Positions 1 to 10,845 of a stretch of 64,000 bases of DNA are shown here, in pieces (the first letter of the stretch is position 1; every line of letters begins with the position of its first letter). The translations under genes were made by a program, and so were the position numbers. Source of the DNA: Stomoxys calcitrans (lineage: Eukaryota; Arthropoda; Insecta; Diptera; Muscidae); assembly GCF_963082655.1 (NCBI RefSeq), contig NC_081552.1, positions 189,856,075 to 189,920,074 of the forward strand, given 5' to 3'. The notes below the pieces were generated by a model. It worked only from the letters and a program-made list of their open reading frames with translations. It made no database searches and was not told the origin of the DNA.

Positions 1-299
1 TAGGCTGCGATTTTTTTTTTTTTGATATTGTTTTTTCACATCCTTTCATTGTTATGGTAGCCTTTGGTCGCCTTGTCTTTAGATTTATGTAGATGGTGTG
101 ACATGAAAACCAATTACCATGAATCTGCGCACCACAAGGTTGGTTCAATGAACCTTTTGGATATTGTTTTTCTTTTTTTTTGTTGGTGGTGAGGGGGATG
201 AAATTTATTAAGGCATTTTATGCACTAAGTCATTTAAGTGAGTTTAGTGTTTACCGCAAAGTCTTTGTTTTCATATCTCTTGGGTTGGTCTGGGGTGTT
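1..299. other. intronic DNA, nothing recognised
   Basis: AT-rich with poly-T runs. No coding exon or known repeat module was recognised here. It lies in the nemo intron upstream of exon 4783-4912. Confidence 0.5.
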
Positions 300-690
300 T
301 CTTTGCCTTATTTTCTATGATTACTTATCATTTGAATATTTGCCAAGAATAACGAATTGGGTGATAAATGAGGGTTTTTGTGAGTAATATGGTCTTTTTA
401 GAACATAAAGATAAGCAATGCGCTCAGGATAGGTTAGATTGACAAGGGAATCTAGATCCAATATGGTGTAGAAGATACTCCAATGTCTCCTCGTCTTCCC
501 CATATTCCCTATACACGCTTTAACTTGGCGCCACACCGATTTTAAATAAATGCTCCAGTAAAGCTGTGTCCCGTAATTATGCCCAAAGCCATGTGTATCT
601 CCTTCTTACATCTCCTAGTTTTTCCATATTGCCTCCCTGCTCAAGAAGTCAAATCGAAAAATTGATTCTTAAGGGAGGATATCTTATCTG
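300..690 (-). mobile_element. degenerate LINE 3' fragment (RNase H-type element C-terminus)
   Basis: On the minus strand, frameshifted segments resemble the end of LINE ORF2: KKEIHMALGIITGHS, then YREYGEDEETLEYLL. These are counterparts of the zinc-knuckle-like tail (C-CGEDDETLEHFLCHCP) of better copies elsewhere in the window. The reading frame is broken at least twice. Confidence 0.55.
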
Positions 691-718
691 GTCATGAAAG
701 AACCTACTTAGTTGGCAA

Positions 719-883
719 GGTTAGGTTAGGTTAGGTAAGTGTGGCAGTCCTTTACAGACTCACTTAGACAATTTAAGGCCCATTGTGATACTACAGTAGC
801 GACAGACCAAGGCTTCTGGCGGGAATCGAACCCACGACCCCTTCACTGGTAATCCAAGCACCAACTCGGCTACCGGAGCGCCC
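719..883 (-). mobile_element. tRNA-derived SINE, type A
   Basis: The minus strand reads GCGCTCCGGTAGCCGAGTTGG (box-A-like) and GGTTCGATTCCC (box-B-like), then a body ending in a CCTAACCTAACC tail. It is flanked by a 13-bp target-site duplication, ACTTAGTTGGCAA at 706-718 and ACTTGGTTGGCAA at 884-896, with one mismatch. Related copies are at 29500-29637 and 40315-40490. Confidence 0.85.
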
Positions 884-1039
884 ACTTGGTTGGCAAACTC
901 AGATTAGATTTCCAAGCGCCTTGACTTTCTGTTATCCTTCTCCAATTTCTGTCATCTAGTTTCAAGATGGTTTTCTCCCTGCAATGATCTCTTTCGAAAG
1001 ACTTCTCATTTGCAGCTGCTTTGACCTAACCAATGCAAT

Positions 1040-1115
1040 CGTGTATTTGTTGTTGTAGTAGCAACATTTGTATGTGGAGTTAGCAAATGTAGCTACTACA
1101 ACAACAACGCAACAT
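1040..1115. repeat. short inverted repeat
   Basis: TTTGTTGTTGTAGTAGCAAC near 1047 is mirrored by an imperfect reverse complement, CAAATGTAGCTACTACAACA, near 1085-1110. It could form a hairpin. Such TTG/CAA stretches recur at 34628 and 37440. Confidence 0.6.
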
Positions 1116-1119
1116 AGTA

Positions 1120-1345
1120 TGCTGAAGGTGCAGCCTTCAGTTATGCCTTCTTCTATACAGATTACGTTTATGAGTTGATACATGCGCCTCATCACTATGT
1201 CGCCTGCGGTCTTAGTTCTTAGTTCAGCTGGCAACCCATCTGCTCTTGCTGCTTTGTTGTTCTGCAGTCGGGGCACTGTTACTTGGATCTCACTCGGACT
1301 AGGCGATACAAATTCCAAACCGTTATCAGGTATTTTAGAAAAGGT
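1120..1345 (-). mobile_element. LINE RT N-terminal fragment
   Basis: Minus-strand translation contains LQNNKAARADGLPAEL and MYQLINVIC, a form of the RT N-terminal motif (LKNNKAAGADGLPAELFK ... MHQLI) of non-LTR reverse transcriptases. It is truncated on both sides and holds no catalytic residues. Confidence 0.7.
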
Positions 1346-1382
1346 TGAATGGATAAAATTACAAATCTGCCAACGAATATTC

Positions 1383-1597
1383 CATTAAGGAATAGTTGGC
1401 AAACTTCTCACATATCAATGAGTGGTGTTCGATTCAAGTTCGATTCAATAATAAGAGACCTCTCTTTTATGGCCGAGTCCGAACGGTGTGCCACCGGACA
1501 ACCATCTCTTTGGGAAGAAGTTCTTACATGGCTTCTATGCATAGCATAGCATAGTACCTCACAAATGTCGTCAGCATTTAGAGGAGAGAAAAAAGGC
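1383..1597 (-). mobile_element. tRNA-derived SINE, type B, partial
   Basis: Matches the type-B SINE body: CATATCAATGAGTG, GGCCGAGTCCGAACGG, GTACCTCACAAATG, on the minus strand. The tRNA-like head is missing (5' truncated). The fullest copies are at 35500-35826 and 43531-43820. Confidence 0.8.
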
Positions 1598-1822
1598 CAG
1601 TTTGGCCTGTTGTGATACCCTTGAGATAGAAAAAAGAAGTGCAGATGAAAATATAGAAAATTGTAAGGTGCAAGTCACCAGACCAGACTCAGATCAGAGG
1701 CAAGATAACGAAGAGAATGGGGACCAACGGCTTATCCGTCACATCTGCGCGACTTTGCGGGAGTTGATATCATCCATTTTGTCATTTCTTTATTTACTGC
1801 CAGACCCACTTTACCCTTTCGA
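1598..1822. other. intronic DNA without recognised element
   Basis: A short spacer between SINE and LINE fragments. Its plus-strand open frame has no recognisable domain. Confidence 0.4.
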
Positions 1823-2090
1823 TTATCTGAAGTAACTGCTTCCTGTGGCCGACCCATGATATCGATCGACGGCATTGGCTGGCAGCTTGTGTTCTCTGTT
1901 GATTAGTGTGCCATATCTATTCACATCTGCATCTCGTATAATCTTCTCCAGAAAGATATTAAAAATATCAAACAATAGGCTGTCTCCCTGTCTGAAACCT
2001 TTTTTAGTATTGAATATTTTGGAGAGTTTCTTTCCTATTCCTATTGAGGAACGTGTATCGGCAAACGTCATCCTGCTGAGTCTTATTCAA
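1823..2090 (-). mobile_element. LINE RT palm fragment
   Basis: Minus-strand translation contains KGFRQGDSLLFDIFN-FLEKIIRDADVNRYGTLINREH, a form of the RT motif GFRQGDPLS-FN--LE--VR-A-VN-RGT--- seen in several LINE clades. The AYADD motif that should follow is frameshifted to ANAVDR. It lies upstream (minus sense) of fragment 1120-1345, although motif order would require the reverse, so the two are separate or rearranged copies. Confidence 0.72.
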
Positions 2091-2111
2091 CAAACACAGA
2101 CATGGCTTGAC

Positions 2112-2160
2112 ATAACGGGTGATTTTTTAAGAGCAATAGAAAAGTTTAAAACAAGGAAAA
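2112..2160 (+). mobile_element. terminal fragment of a DDE transposon
   Basis: GGTGATTTTTTAAGAGCAAT resembles GGTGATTTTTTAGAGCTATG at 58663, the end of a transposase-bearing element. Only the tip is present. Confidence 0.5.
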
Positions 2161-3118
2161 ACATGCTTAGATCAGCCGGGCCGAATCTTGGAAACTCACC
2201 ACCGTGGGCATAATTTTATTCTACATACCAAACTTCTGCCAAACCAGCAAAAATTGAAGCTATTAGCAACCGATCAATGACGATCGAGAGATCGGTTTAC
2301 ATGAGAGCTGTATCAGGTTATAGACTGATTTAGACCCTTTTTGGCACAGTTGTGGGAAGTCATAACAGAACACCGCATGCAAAATTTCAGCCAAATCGGA
2401 CAAAAAATGCGGCTTGTAAGGTGTCAAGAAGTCAAATCGGGAGATCGGTTTATATGGGAGCTATATCAGTTTATAGACCGATTCAGATCATACTTGACAT
2501 AGTTGTTGAAAATCTTAACAGAACACTACATGCAAAATTTCAGCCAAATCGGAAAAGTATTCCGGCTTGTAAAGGCTTAGGAAGTCGAATCAGGAGATTG
2601 GTTTATAAGGGAGCTATATCAGGTTATAGACCGATTTGGACCGTAGTTGGCACAGTTGTTAAAAGTCATAACGGAACACCACGTGCTAAATTTCAGCCAA
2701 ATCGGACAAAAATTGCGGCTTCTAAGGCCTCAAGAAGTCAAATCGGCAGATCGGTTTATATGGGAGCTACATCAGTTTATAGACCGATTCGGACCGTACT
2801 TGGCACAGTTGTTTGAAGTCATAACGAAACAACACGCTCAAGATTTCAGCCAAAGCGGCTCAAGAAATCAAATCTGGAGATAGGTTTATATGGGAGTTAC
2901 ATCTAAATCTGAATCAATATGACCCATTTACCATCCCCAACGACCTACATCAATATTAAGTATCTGTGCAAAATTTTGAGCTGCTAGTTTTACGCGTTCG
3001 AATGCCATCGTGATTTCGGACATGGCTAGATCGACTCAGGACGTCGAGACGATCAAGAAAATATATATTTATGGGGTCTATGGGGCCTATCCCCATCCTA
3101 TGGCGGTGGGTATAAAAA
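2160..3118 (-). mobile_element. HINE-like element, block A (153-bp repeats, minus orientation)
   Basis: On the minus strand it begins with ATACCCACCGCCAT (about 3100) and the GTCCG/TTACGCG 5' module, passes through monomers with TATATGGGAG spaced at 2451, 2604 and 2757 (exactly 153 bp), and ends with CACGGTGGTGAGTTTCCAAG and a GGCCCGGC hairpin remnant near 2175. The long open frame in it exists because 153 is divisible by three; it is not a gene. Confidence 0.8.
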
Positions 3119-3119
3119 G

Positions 3120-3895
3120 AACACCCAAAACTCAGAAAAATGCATGAAATCTTTGTTTAAATCGATAGTACGGTCCATATTGTTTAATGTTTGAAGATTA
3201 TTTCATGCAAATGTTGACCGTGACTGCGCCTCAAATGGTCCAGCCGCTTAGTCCAATTTTGGCATACTCTTTCTAACATTTCGGCCGGTATCTAACGAAT
3301 AAATGCTCAATGCGTCAATTGAAGCGGTCTTGTCTGCATAGACATGAGCCTTAACATTGCCCCACAAAAGATAATCTAAAGGCGTTAAATCGCACGTTCT
3401 AGTCCGCCAATTGACCGGTCCCGAACGTGAAAAAAAATATTCACCGGACTTGGCTCTCAATAAGTCCATGTGCATGCATGTGGCACCATCTTGTTGAATC
3501 CACATGTCATGCTAGTCAAACCATTGCATTTTGGGCAAAAACAAGTTGGATATCATCTCACGGTAGCACTCACCATTCACAGTTGCGTTACGATTTGCAT
3601 TATCCTTGAAGAAGTACGGTCCAATGATGCCACCAGACCATAAACCGCACTAAACTGTGACTTTTTCTGGATGCATTGGTAACTCTTGCAATGCTTCTGG
3701 CTAATCTTCACTCCAAAATCGACCAGTCTGCTTATTTACGTTCCCATGAAGCCAAAAATGATCATCGTCGGCGACAAGAGGAGAGTGATGAACGTTCTTA
3801 ACAGAGGTCGCATTTTGATAAAAAAAAAATTTTATAATTTGCAATCGTTGTTCGTTTGTAAGACAATTCATGGTTAAATTATAGACCGAACTGAA
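3120..3895 (-). mobile_element. DDE transposase fragment (Tc1/mariner-like)
   Basis: Minus-strand translation gives MHPEKVT-like text, GGIIGPYFF, an MISN segment, then MWIQQDGAT and DLTPLDYLLWGNVKAHVY, typical of a Tc1/mariner-like DDE transposase core as often annotated in insects. Stops and frameshifts break it, and the N-terminal DNA-binding part is missing. Related pieces are at 34820-35495, 39717-39872 and 58656-59034. Confidence 0.78.
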
Positions 3896-4625
3896 GATGT
3901 TTGACAGTGAAGGTTAGGCTTAAGTGTCAGTCTGCCATCAGACTCACTTAGACGTTTTCGTCCATTGTGATACCACAGGAACAGAAGAAGAAAGATGCCT
4001 TCTAGTTCCTACCGTTGAGCCGTACAGATCACTTTAAAAAGCCCAATAACTGGCGAATGTTGATATCCGCTAAATCAGACAGGTTCTCAAAGAAACGAGA
4101 ACCTAAAGTGGAACTCCTTTTAACTGCTAGTGCGGGGCACACATACAGAGAGTGTTCTATAGTCTCTTCTTCTTCCATGTCCTCATAGCTTCTGCAAAAG
4201 TCGTTGCTGGCAACCTTCAGTCAGTCAGCATGTTTTCCTATTAGACAGTTACCTGTCATGACAGACACAATGACTAAGACGAGATCTGCGACAGTCGAGG
4301 GCGGTTTTTGTGTTCAGAAATACGTTCTCCAGGGATTTAATGGCTGCCTGGGTGTCTGAGAAGATATTTATGCCAATCGTCGTAATGACATCATGTCTTA
4401 GCCATTCCACCACTTCCTTAATTACAAGGATCTCTGCTTGATACACACTGCAGTGTTTGGGTAACCTTTTCGATATGACCAGTTCTAGATCTTTAGAGTG
4501 CACCCCAAAGCCCACCTGGTCGTTTAGTTTATAAGCATCCGTATAGAAGTCTATGTAACTTCTGTTACTAGGGATATCGTAGTTCCAATCGGTTCTATCG
4601 GGAATAGTTGTACAGTAATTTTTAT
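3896..4625 (-). mobile_element. LINE 3' fragment with RNase H (family Y)
   Basis: The minus strand encodes an RNase H-like stretch: GFGVHSKDLELVISKRLP, YQAEILVIKEVVEWL and INIFSDTQAAIKSLE, the latter around the second catalytic Asp. It continues to a 3' terminus with the tail ACTTAAGCCTAACC. The last 300 bp is nearly identical to 39419-39716. It is 5' truncated. Confidence 0.75.
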
Positions 4626-4782
4626 TGACAGTGAAACAAGTGTTTCCAAAAAGATATCGAATATAGCTCCCACTTTGTACTTATAAAGTAGGTGTAGGAT
4701 ATTAAACAGTCGGCACCTACCCGACTTTTGCCTTTTCTTACTGGTTTACTTATAAAATATTTTTTATGTTTATTTCTTACAG
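4626..4782 (+). other. intron end with polypyrimidine tract before nemo exon
   Basis: No repeat recognised. The last 40 bases are T-rich and end TTATTTCTTACAG. Confidence 0.6.
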
Positions 4783-4912
4783 GGCTGTCACAGATCCCCG
4801 CGATGGACGTCGCGTAGCACTCAAAAAACTTCCAAATGTCTTTCAATCATTGGTTTCATCAAAGCGAGTTTTTCGTGAATTAAAGATGCTGTGTTTTTTC
4901 AAACATGAAAAT
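4783..4912 (+). CDS. nmo: nemo coding exon (first in window): kinase N-lobe, ATP-lysine and alphaC
   Basis: 130 bp. The first base completes a codon split with the missing upstream exon, then 43 codons run from AVTDPRDGRRV to FFKHEN. It encodes strands beta2-beta3 with the catalytic lysine in VALKK (codon 4823-4825) and the alphaC helix (SSKRVFRELKML). The acceptor is TTTCTTACAG ending at 4782 and the donor is AAT|GTAAGT at 4913, leaving phase 0. A Met codon at 4766 lies inside the polypyrimidine and acceptor region and is not the start. The Gly-rich loop expected just before AVTDPRDG is absent and must be on the previous exon. Confidence 0.96.
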
Positions 4913-5204
4913 GTAAGTATCAAAAACCTTAAAAACTATAATTTAAACACTCCAATCAAAGAAATAACTGACCTTGTGTACATATTCCTATTTTATAATA
5001 CAATTAAAAGTTTTAAGGGCATTAGGTCCCTCAGGGCCACTTTATAAGATAGTCAAGGTCGAGACAATCTGCTCTCGAATGTCTGACGTGTGTGTTCTTT
5101 ATTTTCCAGATTGATACAAGTGTCGCTTGCCTCATATCTGAGATCAATCGTTTGTGAATTTGATAAAATTGAAATTGTGCAGTGATCTTACATAGGTTAG
5201 GTAA

Positions 5205-5944
5205 GCCGGCCAATGACAAAGGGAATGCTCCAACGTCTCATCATCTTCCCCGCATGCCCTACATATGCTATCACTTGCTTCACCAATTTTACATGAGTGA
5301 GCTCGTTGTCCTATGTTTCCCGTGATGATACCAATAACTATACTGACCTCCTTCTTGCTTCCTTTCAGTAATAGCCTCGTCTTCTCACCATTTGAATTCC
5401 CCCAAAGGATTCTCGCCTTCCTACCGACCGTTTCGCTGTTCCACAATGATGCATGCGCATTCGTCGCCCACTCTCTTAACTCGGACTGCGTCAACCCGAA
5501 AAGCTTCGGGTCAACCAAGTTTATTGACGGAAGTCCTCTGGCCTTCATCGCCAAATCGGCTGCCCTTTCATTTCCCCTTACTCCGTTATGGCCCGGCACC
5601 CAAACGATGCGATTTTTGCCATACTCAGAGAAAGCGTTAATCTCTTTCTTAAACTGCAAGATTGTTTTTGACCTTACCGTCCTGGTTGTTATTGCCCTTA
5701 TGGCAATTTTACTGTCCGTTAAGATGTTAACACTCGACGTCCTCGCTTTAGCACCACACCGCTTCACGCATTCCGCGATCGCCCGGATCTCCGCCTGCAG
5801 GACCGTATTATGACCAGGCAGTCTAAAACAGATATCATTCCTGGGTTCTCAATGTAGACCCCCAGACCCACTCTGTCTTTGATCCATCCGTGTAACATGA
5901 TCCAAGTGGCAATACTAGGGTTCCGTCAATCCAATACAGACAAT
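5205..5944 (-). mobile_element. LINE family X copy a1 (RNase H and C-terminal tail)
   Basis: A minus-strand open frame of about 200 codons covers the later part of RNase H (VNILTDSKIAIRAI, VWVPGHNGVRGNERAADLA) and the tail CRACGEDDETLEHSLCHWP. The YTDGS first-Asp part is out of frame further upstream. Truncated at both ends relative to copy 37195-39418. It is a retrotransposon remnant, not a host gene. Confidence 0.88.
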
Positions 5945-6196
5945 GATCTTACCTACATAAGAACAAACGGCGTCCTCGCATTGACACCACACCACTTCAA
6001 GCATTCCCTGATCGCCCGGATCTCCGCCTGCAGGACCGTACTATGATCAGGCAGTCTAAAACAGATCTCAGTCCCTGGGTTCTCAATGTAGACCCCCAGA
6101 CCCACTCTGTCCTCTGGCTTTGATCCATCCGTGTAACATGATCTTCCAGATGGCAATACTAGGGTTCCGTCAATCCAAGACAGACAATGATCTTAC
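5945..6196 (-). mobile_element. LINE family X copy a2, adjacent duplicate
   Basis: Repeats the PSGRSCYTDGSKPEDRVGLG to WCGVNART part of RNase H next to a1. Both copies share the same 5' junction, GACAATGATCTTAC (about 5940-5955 and 6183-6196), so this is a tandem segmental duplication and not two insertions. Confidence 0.8.
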
Positions 6197-7290
6197 AAAC
6201 GGTGCGATGTGAACTAATATTAAAAACGCGTCCACCAGTGGCGTGGTATCTGGGACCTGATTTGTCTGACAAAATCTGGCAATTTCTTTTCTTCAAAACT
6301 CATTTAATAATCTCTGTTTTGTGTGTAACATTCGATTGGTCATTTAGCTCGACTAAAATATTTAAAATTTTTATAAATTTTGGTAAAAATATAATTTTTT
6401 GATTTCGTGGACAAAATTCGTCATAAAAACCTATTTCTGTGTAAAAAAAAAAATCCTATATTTTATTGCTATAATCGACTGCAAGATTGATTTTTATATT
6501 ATTAAGTTTTTTTTTGGTTTGTTCCCCTCTTGCTCTCAATGTCCTACACATTCATCATATGTTGAGGCTTTTAGTCATGAACGAGATCCACGCACACATG
6601 TGACAACATCGAATTAAAATCACAAAAAGCCTTGCAAACAAGAACACAAGAACTTTTGCGACAAAAACCAGCGAAAACAAATTAAAAGTGCCGACAATGT
6701 AAATATTTTTAAAATTGCAGCTGCGAACACAAAGTGCAGCAGTGGCAGCAAGCGAAACGAGTACGACGCCGATTGTTGCAATCAAGAAAATGAAAAATGT
6801 AAACGCATAAAAAGAAAGACTCAGACTCCAATGATTGCCGCAAAAGAAATCATTCTGCGAACTGACCAACATGAGGCTACAATGCAATTTGTTGTCAGGG
6901 TCTTAGAGTGGAGTAAGAACGTTGTGTTCCCCTTTCGGGTGTGTAAATACAGCACCTTCAATGAGGGGGGCTAGTAGGTAGGAAAACGAATGTAGGTAAG
7001 CGCATGCGCAGCTTTGGTCTCTGCAATCAACCTTCTATTGCAGACATTTTTTTAAGTCTTTAAAGAATTATTCCTCCGCTCATTTAAACAGCCTCATTAA
7101 GCGCAAAGACCAACGGACGGACAGGCGTCCCACAGCATTGAGTGGACACTGACATCTTGAGGGTAATTACTGTCTACTGTTGCGAGTTTGGCCCTAAGGA
7201 CAATTGTTGACAACAAAAACATTTAAATTGTTTGAATTCCATTGAATTTGCGACACAACAAATGGCGACACAACCAAAGAGGACACAAGA
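6197..7290. other. apparently unique intronic DNA
   Basis: About 1.1 kb with no recognised transposon module. AT-rich to about 6530, then more balanced with CA/GC-mixed sequence. The small open frames have no domain. It is a candidate place for intronic regulatory DNA, but nothing specific can be named. Confidence 0.45.
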
Positions 7291-7299
7291 GATAATTTT

Positions 7300-7888
7300 T
7301 ATGAAATTTCTATCAAATTTTCTATAAAGAACAAATTTCTATAAAATCTTCTCTAAAGAGAAAATGGTCTATGAAACTTTCTCCACAGACAAAATTGTTA
7401 AGAAATTTTCTCTCTAGACAAAAAAGACAAAATTTCTATGAAATTTTCTCTCAAGACAAAATTTCTATGAAATTTTCTCTCAAGACAAAATTTCTATGAA
7501 ATTTTCTCTCAAGACAAAATTTCTATGAAATTTTCTCTCAAGACAAAATTTCTATGAAATTTTCTCTAGAGACAAAATTTCTATGAAATTTCCTCAAAAG
7601 ACAAAATTTCTATGAAATTTTCTCTCAAGACAAAATTTCTATGAAATTTTCTCTAAAGACAAAATTTCTATGAAATTTTCTCTAAAGACAAAATTTCAAT
7701 GAAATTTTCTCTAAAGACAAAATTTCAATGAAATTTTCTCTAAAGACAAAATTTCTATGAAATTTTCTCTCAAGACAAAATTTCTATGAAATTTTCTCTC
7801 AAGACAAAATTTCTATGAAATTTTCTCTCAAGACAAAAATTTCTATGAAATTTTCTCTCAAGACAAAATTTTTATGAAATTTTTTTCT
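7300..7888 (+). repeat. 29-bp minisatellite array
   Basis: About 20 copies of GACAAAATTTCTATGAAATT + TTCTCTCAA at 29-bp spacing (for example 7452 and 7481). The inner copies are nearly identical and the left edge is degenerate. The array stops abruptly where the LINE begins at 7889 and resumes at 10741. Confidence 0.95.
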
Positions 7889-8921
7889 AGGTTAAGATAG
7901 GTTGAAAAGAGTCTGCCCCATGATACTATAGACATACACCTAAGCCAGTAATCGGCTTGTAGTGCGCTCTTAAAAACTATAAAGTAACCTCTAAAAAGAA
8001 AATCGAAGTTAAGAAATCCGTGCCACTTACAAAATCCCTAATTCTTGTCCATGCCACGCTCCTAAATTGGTTCATGTCTGGTAATGTGTCCCCACCTAAG
8101 TACCGGTATCTCTTAGACGCGAAAGCCGGGCAATGACAAAGGAAATGCTCCAACGTCTCATCATCTTCCACGCTCATAGTCCTATGTGTCCCGTTATGAT
8201 ACCAAAAGCTATACTGACTTCCTTCTTATTTTCTTTCAGTAAAGGCCTTGTCTTCTCAGGATCTTGATCCCCCATAGGATTTTCGCCGTTCTACCATCCT
8301 CAGAGAAGGCGTTAATCTCTTTCATACACTGCAAGGCTTTTCGTGACCTAACCGTCCAAGTTGTTATTGCCCTTATGGCAATCTTACTGTCCGTAAAGAT
8401 GTTCACGTCGTCGCGTTAGCATCACACCACCTCACGCATTTCGTAATCACTCGGATCTCCGCCTGCAGGACCGTATTATGGTCAGGCAGTCTAAAACAGT
8501 TCTCATTCCCTGGGTTCTCAATGTAGACTCCCAGGCCCACTCTGTGCTCTAGCTTTGATCCATCCGTGTAACATGATCTTCCAGATGGCAATACTAGGTT
8601 TCCGTCAACCAAGAGAGTGCCGCTGCCAGCAATGCCTTGCACTCGACCTTAAGGTTCATTTCAGGATCATCGACTGCAGGACCGTATTATGGTCAGGCAG
8701 TCTAAAACAGATCTCAGTCCCTGGGTTCTCAATGTAGACTCCCAGCCCACTCTGTTCTCTAGCTTTGATCCATCCGTGTAACATGATCTTTCAGATGGCA
8801 ATACCAGGGTTCCGTCAATCCAAGAGTGTGCCGCTGGCAGCAATGCCTTTCACTCGACCTCAAGGTTCATTTCAGGTATCCGATCGGAAACCTCTTCCCT
8901 TGTTTCCAGGTTTCCTATTGT
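7889..8921 (-). mobile_element. LINE family X copy b, 3' half
   Basis: Minus strand: 3' UTR, the C-terminal tail (DDETLEHFLCHCPAFASKRYRYLGGD) and RNase H (PSGRSCYTDGSKLEHRVGLG). An internal 211-bp tandem duplication (from 8465 and 8676) repeats the RNase H start. Its 3' end abuts the minisatellite. The element continues at 9562-10740 after a secondary insertion. Confidence 0.88.
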
Positions 8922-9561
8922 CAAATATGGTCCGATCTGGACCAACAACAAAAAGGTTTAGAAGGGTAACGGATCTCGCTGTGCCAAATTTCATCGAAAT
9001 ATGATGAAAAATGCTCCTTATATAGCCTCACTACACTATATCGGGAGATCGGTCTATATGGCAGCTATATCCAAATATGGACCGATCTGGACCACATTTG
9101 GCAGGAATGGGTAGGTAAAGTAGTCTACCAGAATACACTGTGCCAAAATTCATCAAATTCGGATAGTAAATGGATCTTTTATGGCCTCTAACCCTATATC
9201 GGGAGAACGGATGGTCGGTCAATTAGACAGCTATATCCAAATATAGTCCGACCTGAGCCGCACTTTACAGAAACAAAAAAGGGGTCTGCCAGAACTCGCT
9301 GTGCCAAATTTCATCGAAATCGGATGAAAAATTACCAATTTCTTGCCTCACGACTTCAAGTCGAGAGATCCTTCTTTATTTTTTTTGATTTTATGAGTTC
9401 AGAAGGTCGAGTTTATATAAAAAAAAATACGAAATCATCAAAAATTGTTTGGGAAATTTTTTATACCCAAAATATCTGTAAAATTATGAATACCCAAAAA
9501 AGGTATTTATTTGGTATTTACCCAATAAATACCCCAGCGTTGGGTGTTTACCCGGTAGGAA
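8922..9561 (+). mobile_element. HINE-like repeat inserted in LINE copy b
   Basis: Monomers with CAGCTATATCCAAATATGG at 9062 and 9228 (166 bp apart = 153 plus a 13-bp insertion near 9210), followed by a TACCCAAAAAAGGTATTTA / TTTACCCGGTAGG segment like that at 31560-31680. It splits the LINE between its GACTATAGGAAAC and GGCGATGGG parts. Confidence 0.65.
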
Positions 9562-10740
9562 TCCATCTCTACCCATCGCCTTTAGTCTCATAACCGCAGT
9601 GGCTGCCTCACACCTAATCTGTATGCCAATGTGTCGGATATCTAGAATATTCTCAGCTGCCCTAGTGGGCGTGGTCCTCATCGCTCCGCCTATTTACAAG
9701 ACAACATGTTTTCTGAACCTGTTATATGGTCCTTATGTTGCACCTTTTCTTCATAGCAGCCGACCAAACTACTGAGGCGTAAGTAAGTATTGGTCTAATC
9801 AAGCTCCTGTAGAGCCAGTGGACTACCCTCGGATTCAGGCCCCATTTCGAACCTACGGCCCCGTCTATATAGTGCACAACATCTGTAAGCCTTCTCAGTA
9901 ACATCCTGATTAACACCATCCCTGACATTTCCAAGATCACACCTAAGTATTTGACCTTGTCAGATATCGAAATCGTTTCGTTGAGGAAACGTGGTGCGTT
10001 AAATTGGCCCCCCTTCGTCTTCTTCGTAAATAGGCATATTTCAGTCTTCTCTGGGTTAGCATTGAGACCTCAGGGCCTAGCACAGTCATATGGTGATATG
10101 CAAGACCCTTTCGGACCTTCTGCATAGCTGGTGCGGATCCTTACCCCTAAGAAGTATTATAACATCGTCTGCGTAGCCAACTGGCTCAAATCACATCTCA
10201 GTCAGCATTCGTAATAGGTCATTTATGGTGGTCACCCATAGGAATGGCAATAAATTGCCCTCCTTTGGAGTGCCTTGTGCCACTTTCTCCCCTATATTTA
10301 TGCCATGGGACCCGCAAATTATCCATCCGTTCCTTAGCATATGGTTTATCCAGTCTCTAAGGATTGGATCAGTGGTCTACGGATTGGATCAGTGTGTCGG
10401 TCCGCACATTGTTAAAAACCCCCTCGATGTCAATGCATGCTGCCAGTGTGTGAGTTTGGCATCGAAGGATTCTTCTATTTTATACACAACCTCGTGCAGG
10501 GCATTCTCCACCGACCTTCCCTTGACATAGGCATGCTGTGTTTGTTTGTGAGAAGTTTGCTGAATGTCCTACTCTTTATCATGGTGTCCACAATACGTTC
10601 CACTGTTTTGAGTAGAAAGGCCTTACTTATAGGTGTAAGTAAGGCCTTTGGTGTAGCTTAAATTGCCTTGCTGGGCTTGGGTATAAATACCATACTTGCC
10701 TACTGCCAGGATTTCGGAGTATATGCAAGTCCCAGGCAGG
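9562..10740 (-). mobile_element. LINE family X copy b, RT half
   Basis: Minus strand: RT palm with intact VGYADDVIILLRGKDP (YADD at 10164-10175), the VNPEK-like region, and a thumb with GSKWGLNPRVVHWLYRSLIRP. The frame is broken in several places. The 5' end at 10740 is truncated and abuts the same 29-bp minisatellite found at its other end. Confidence 0.88.
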
Positions 10741-10845
10741 ATAAAGACAAAATTGCTATGCAGTTTTCTCTAAGGACAAAATTTCTATGAAATTTTCTCT
10801 AAGGACAACGTTTCTATGAAATTTTTTCTTCAGACAAAATAGAAT
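10741..10845 (+). repeat. 29-bp minisatellite, right remnant
   Basis: Three to four units of the GACAAAATTTCTATGAAATT repeat, the continuation of the array at 7300-7888 beyond the inserted LINE. Confidence 0.9.

Noticed and set aside
4766..4782. Met codon in frame just before the first exon as a nemo start
   Set aside because: It lies within the T-rich acceptor tract ending TTACAG, and the kinase Gly-rich loop would be missing. The exon is internal.
5144..5767. 207-codon frame with RNase H motifs as a possible host gene
   Set aside because: It is the 3' part of LINE family X, truncated and present in several other copies in the window.
7300..7888. CRISPR-like regular repeats of 29 bp
   Set aside because: No distinct spacers: the units follow each other directly, and the context is a eukaryotic intron. 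It is a minisatellite.
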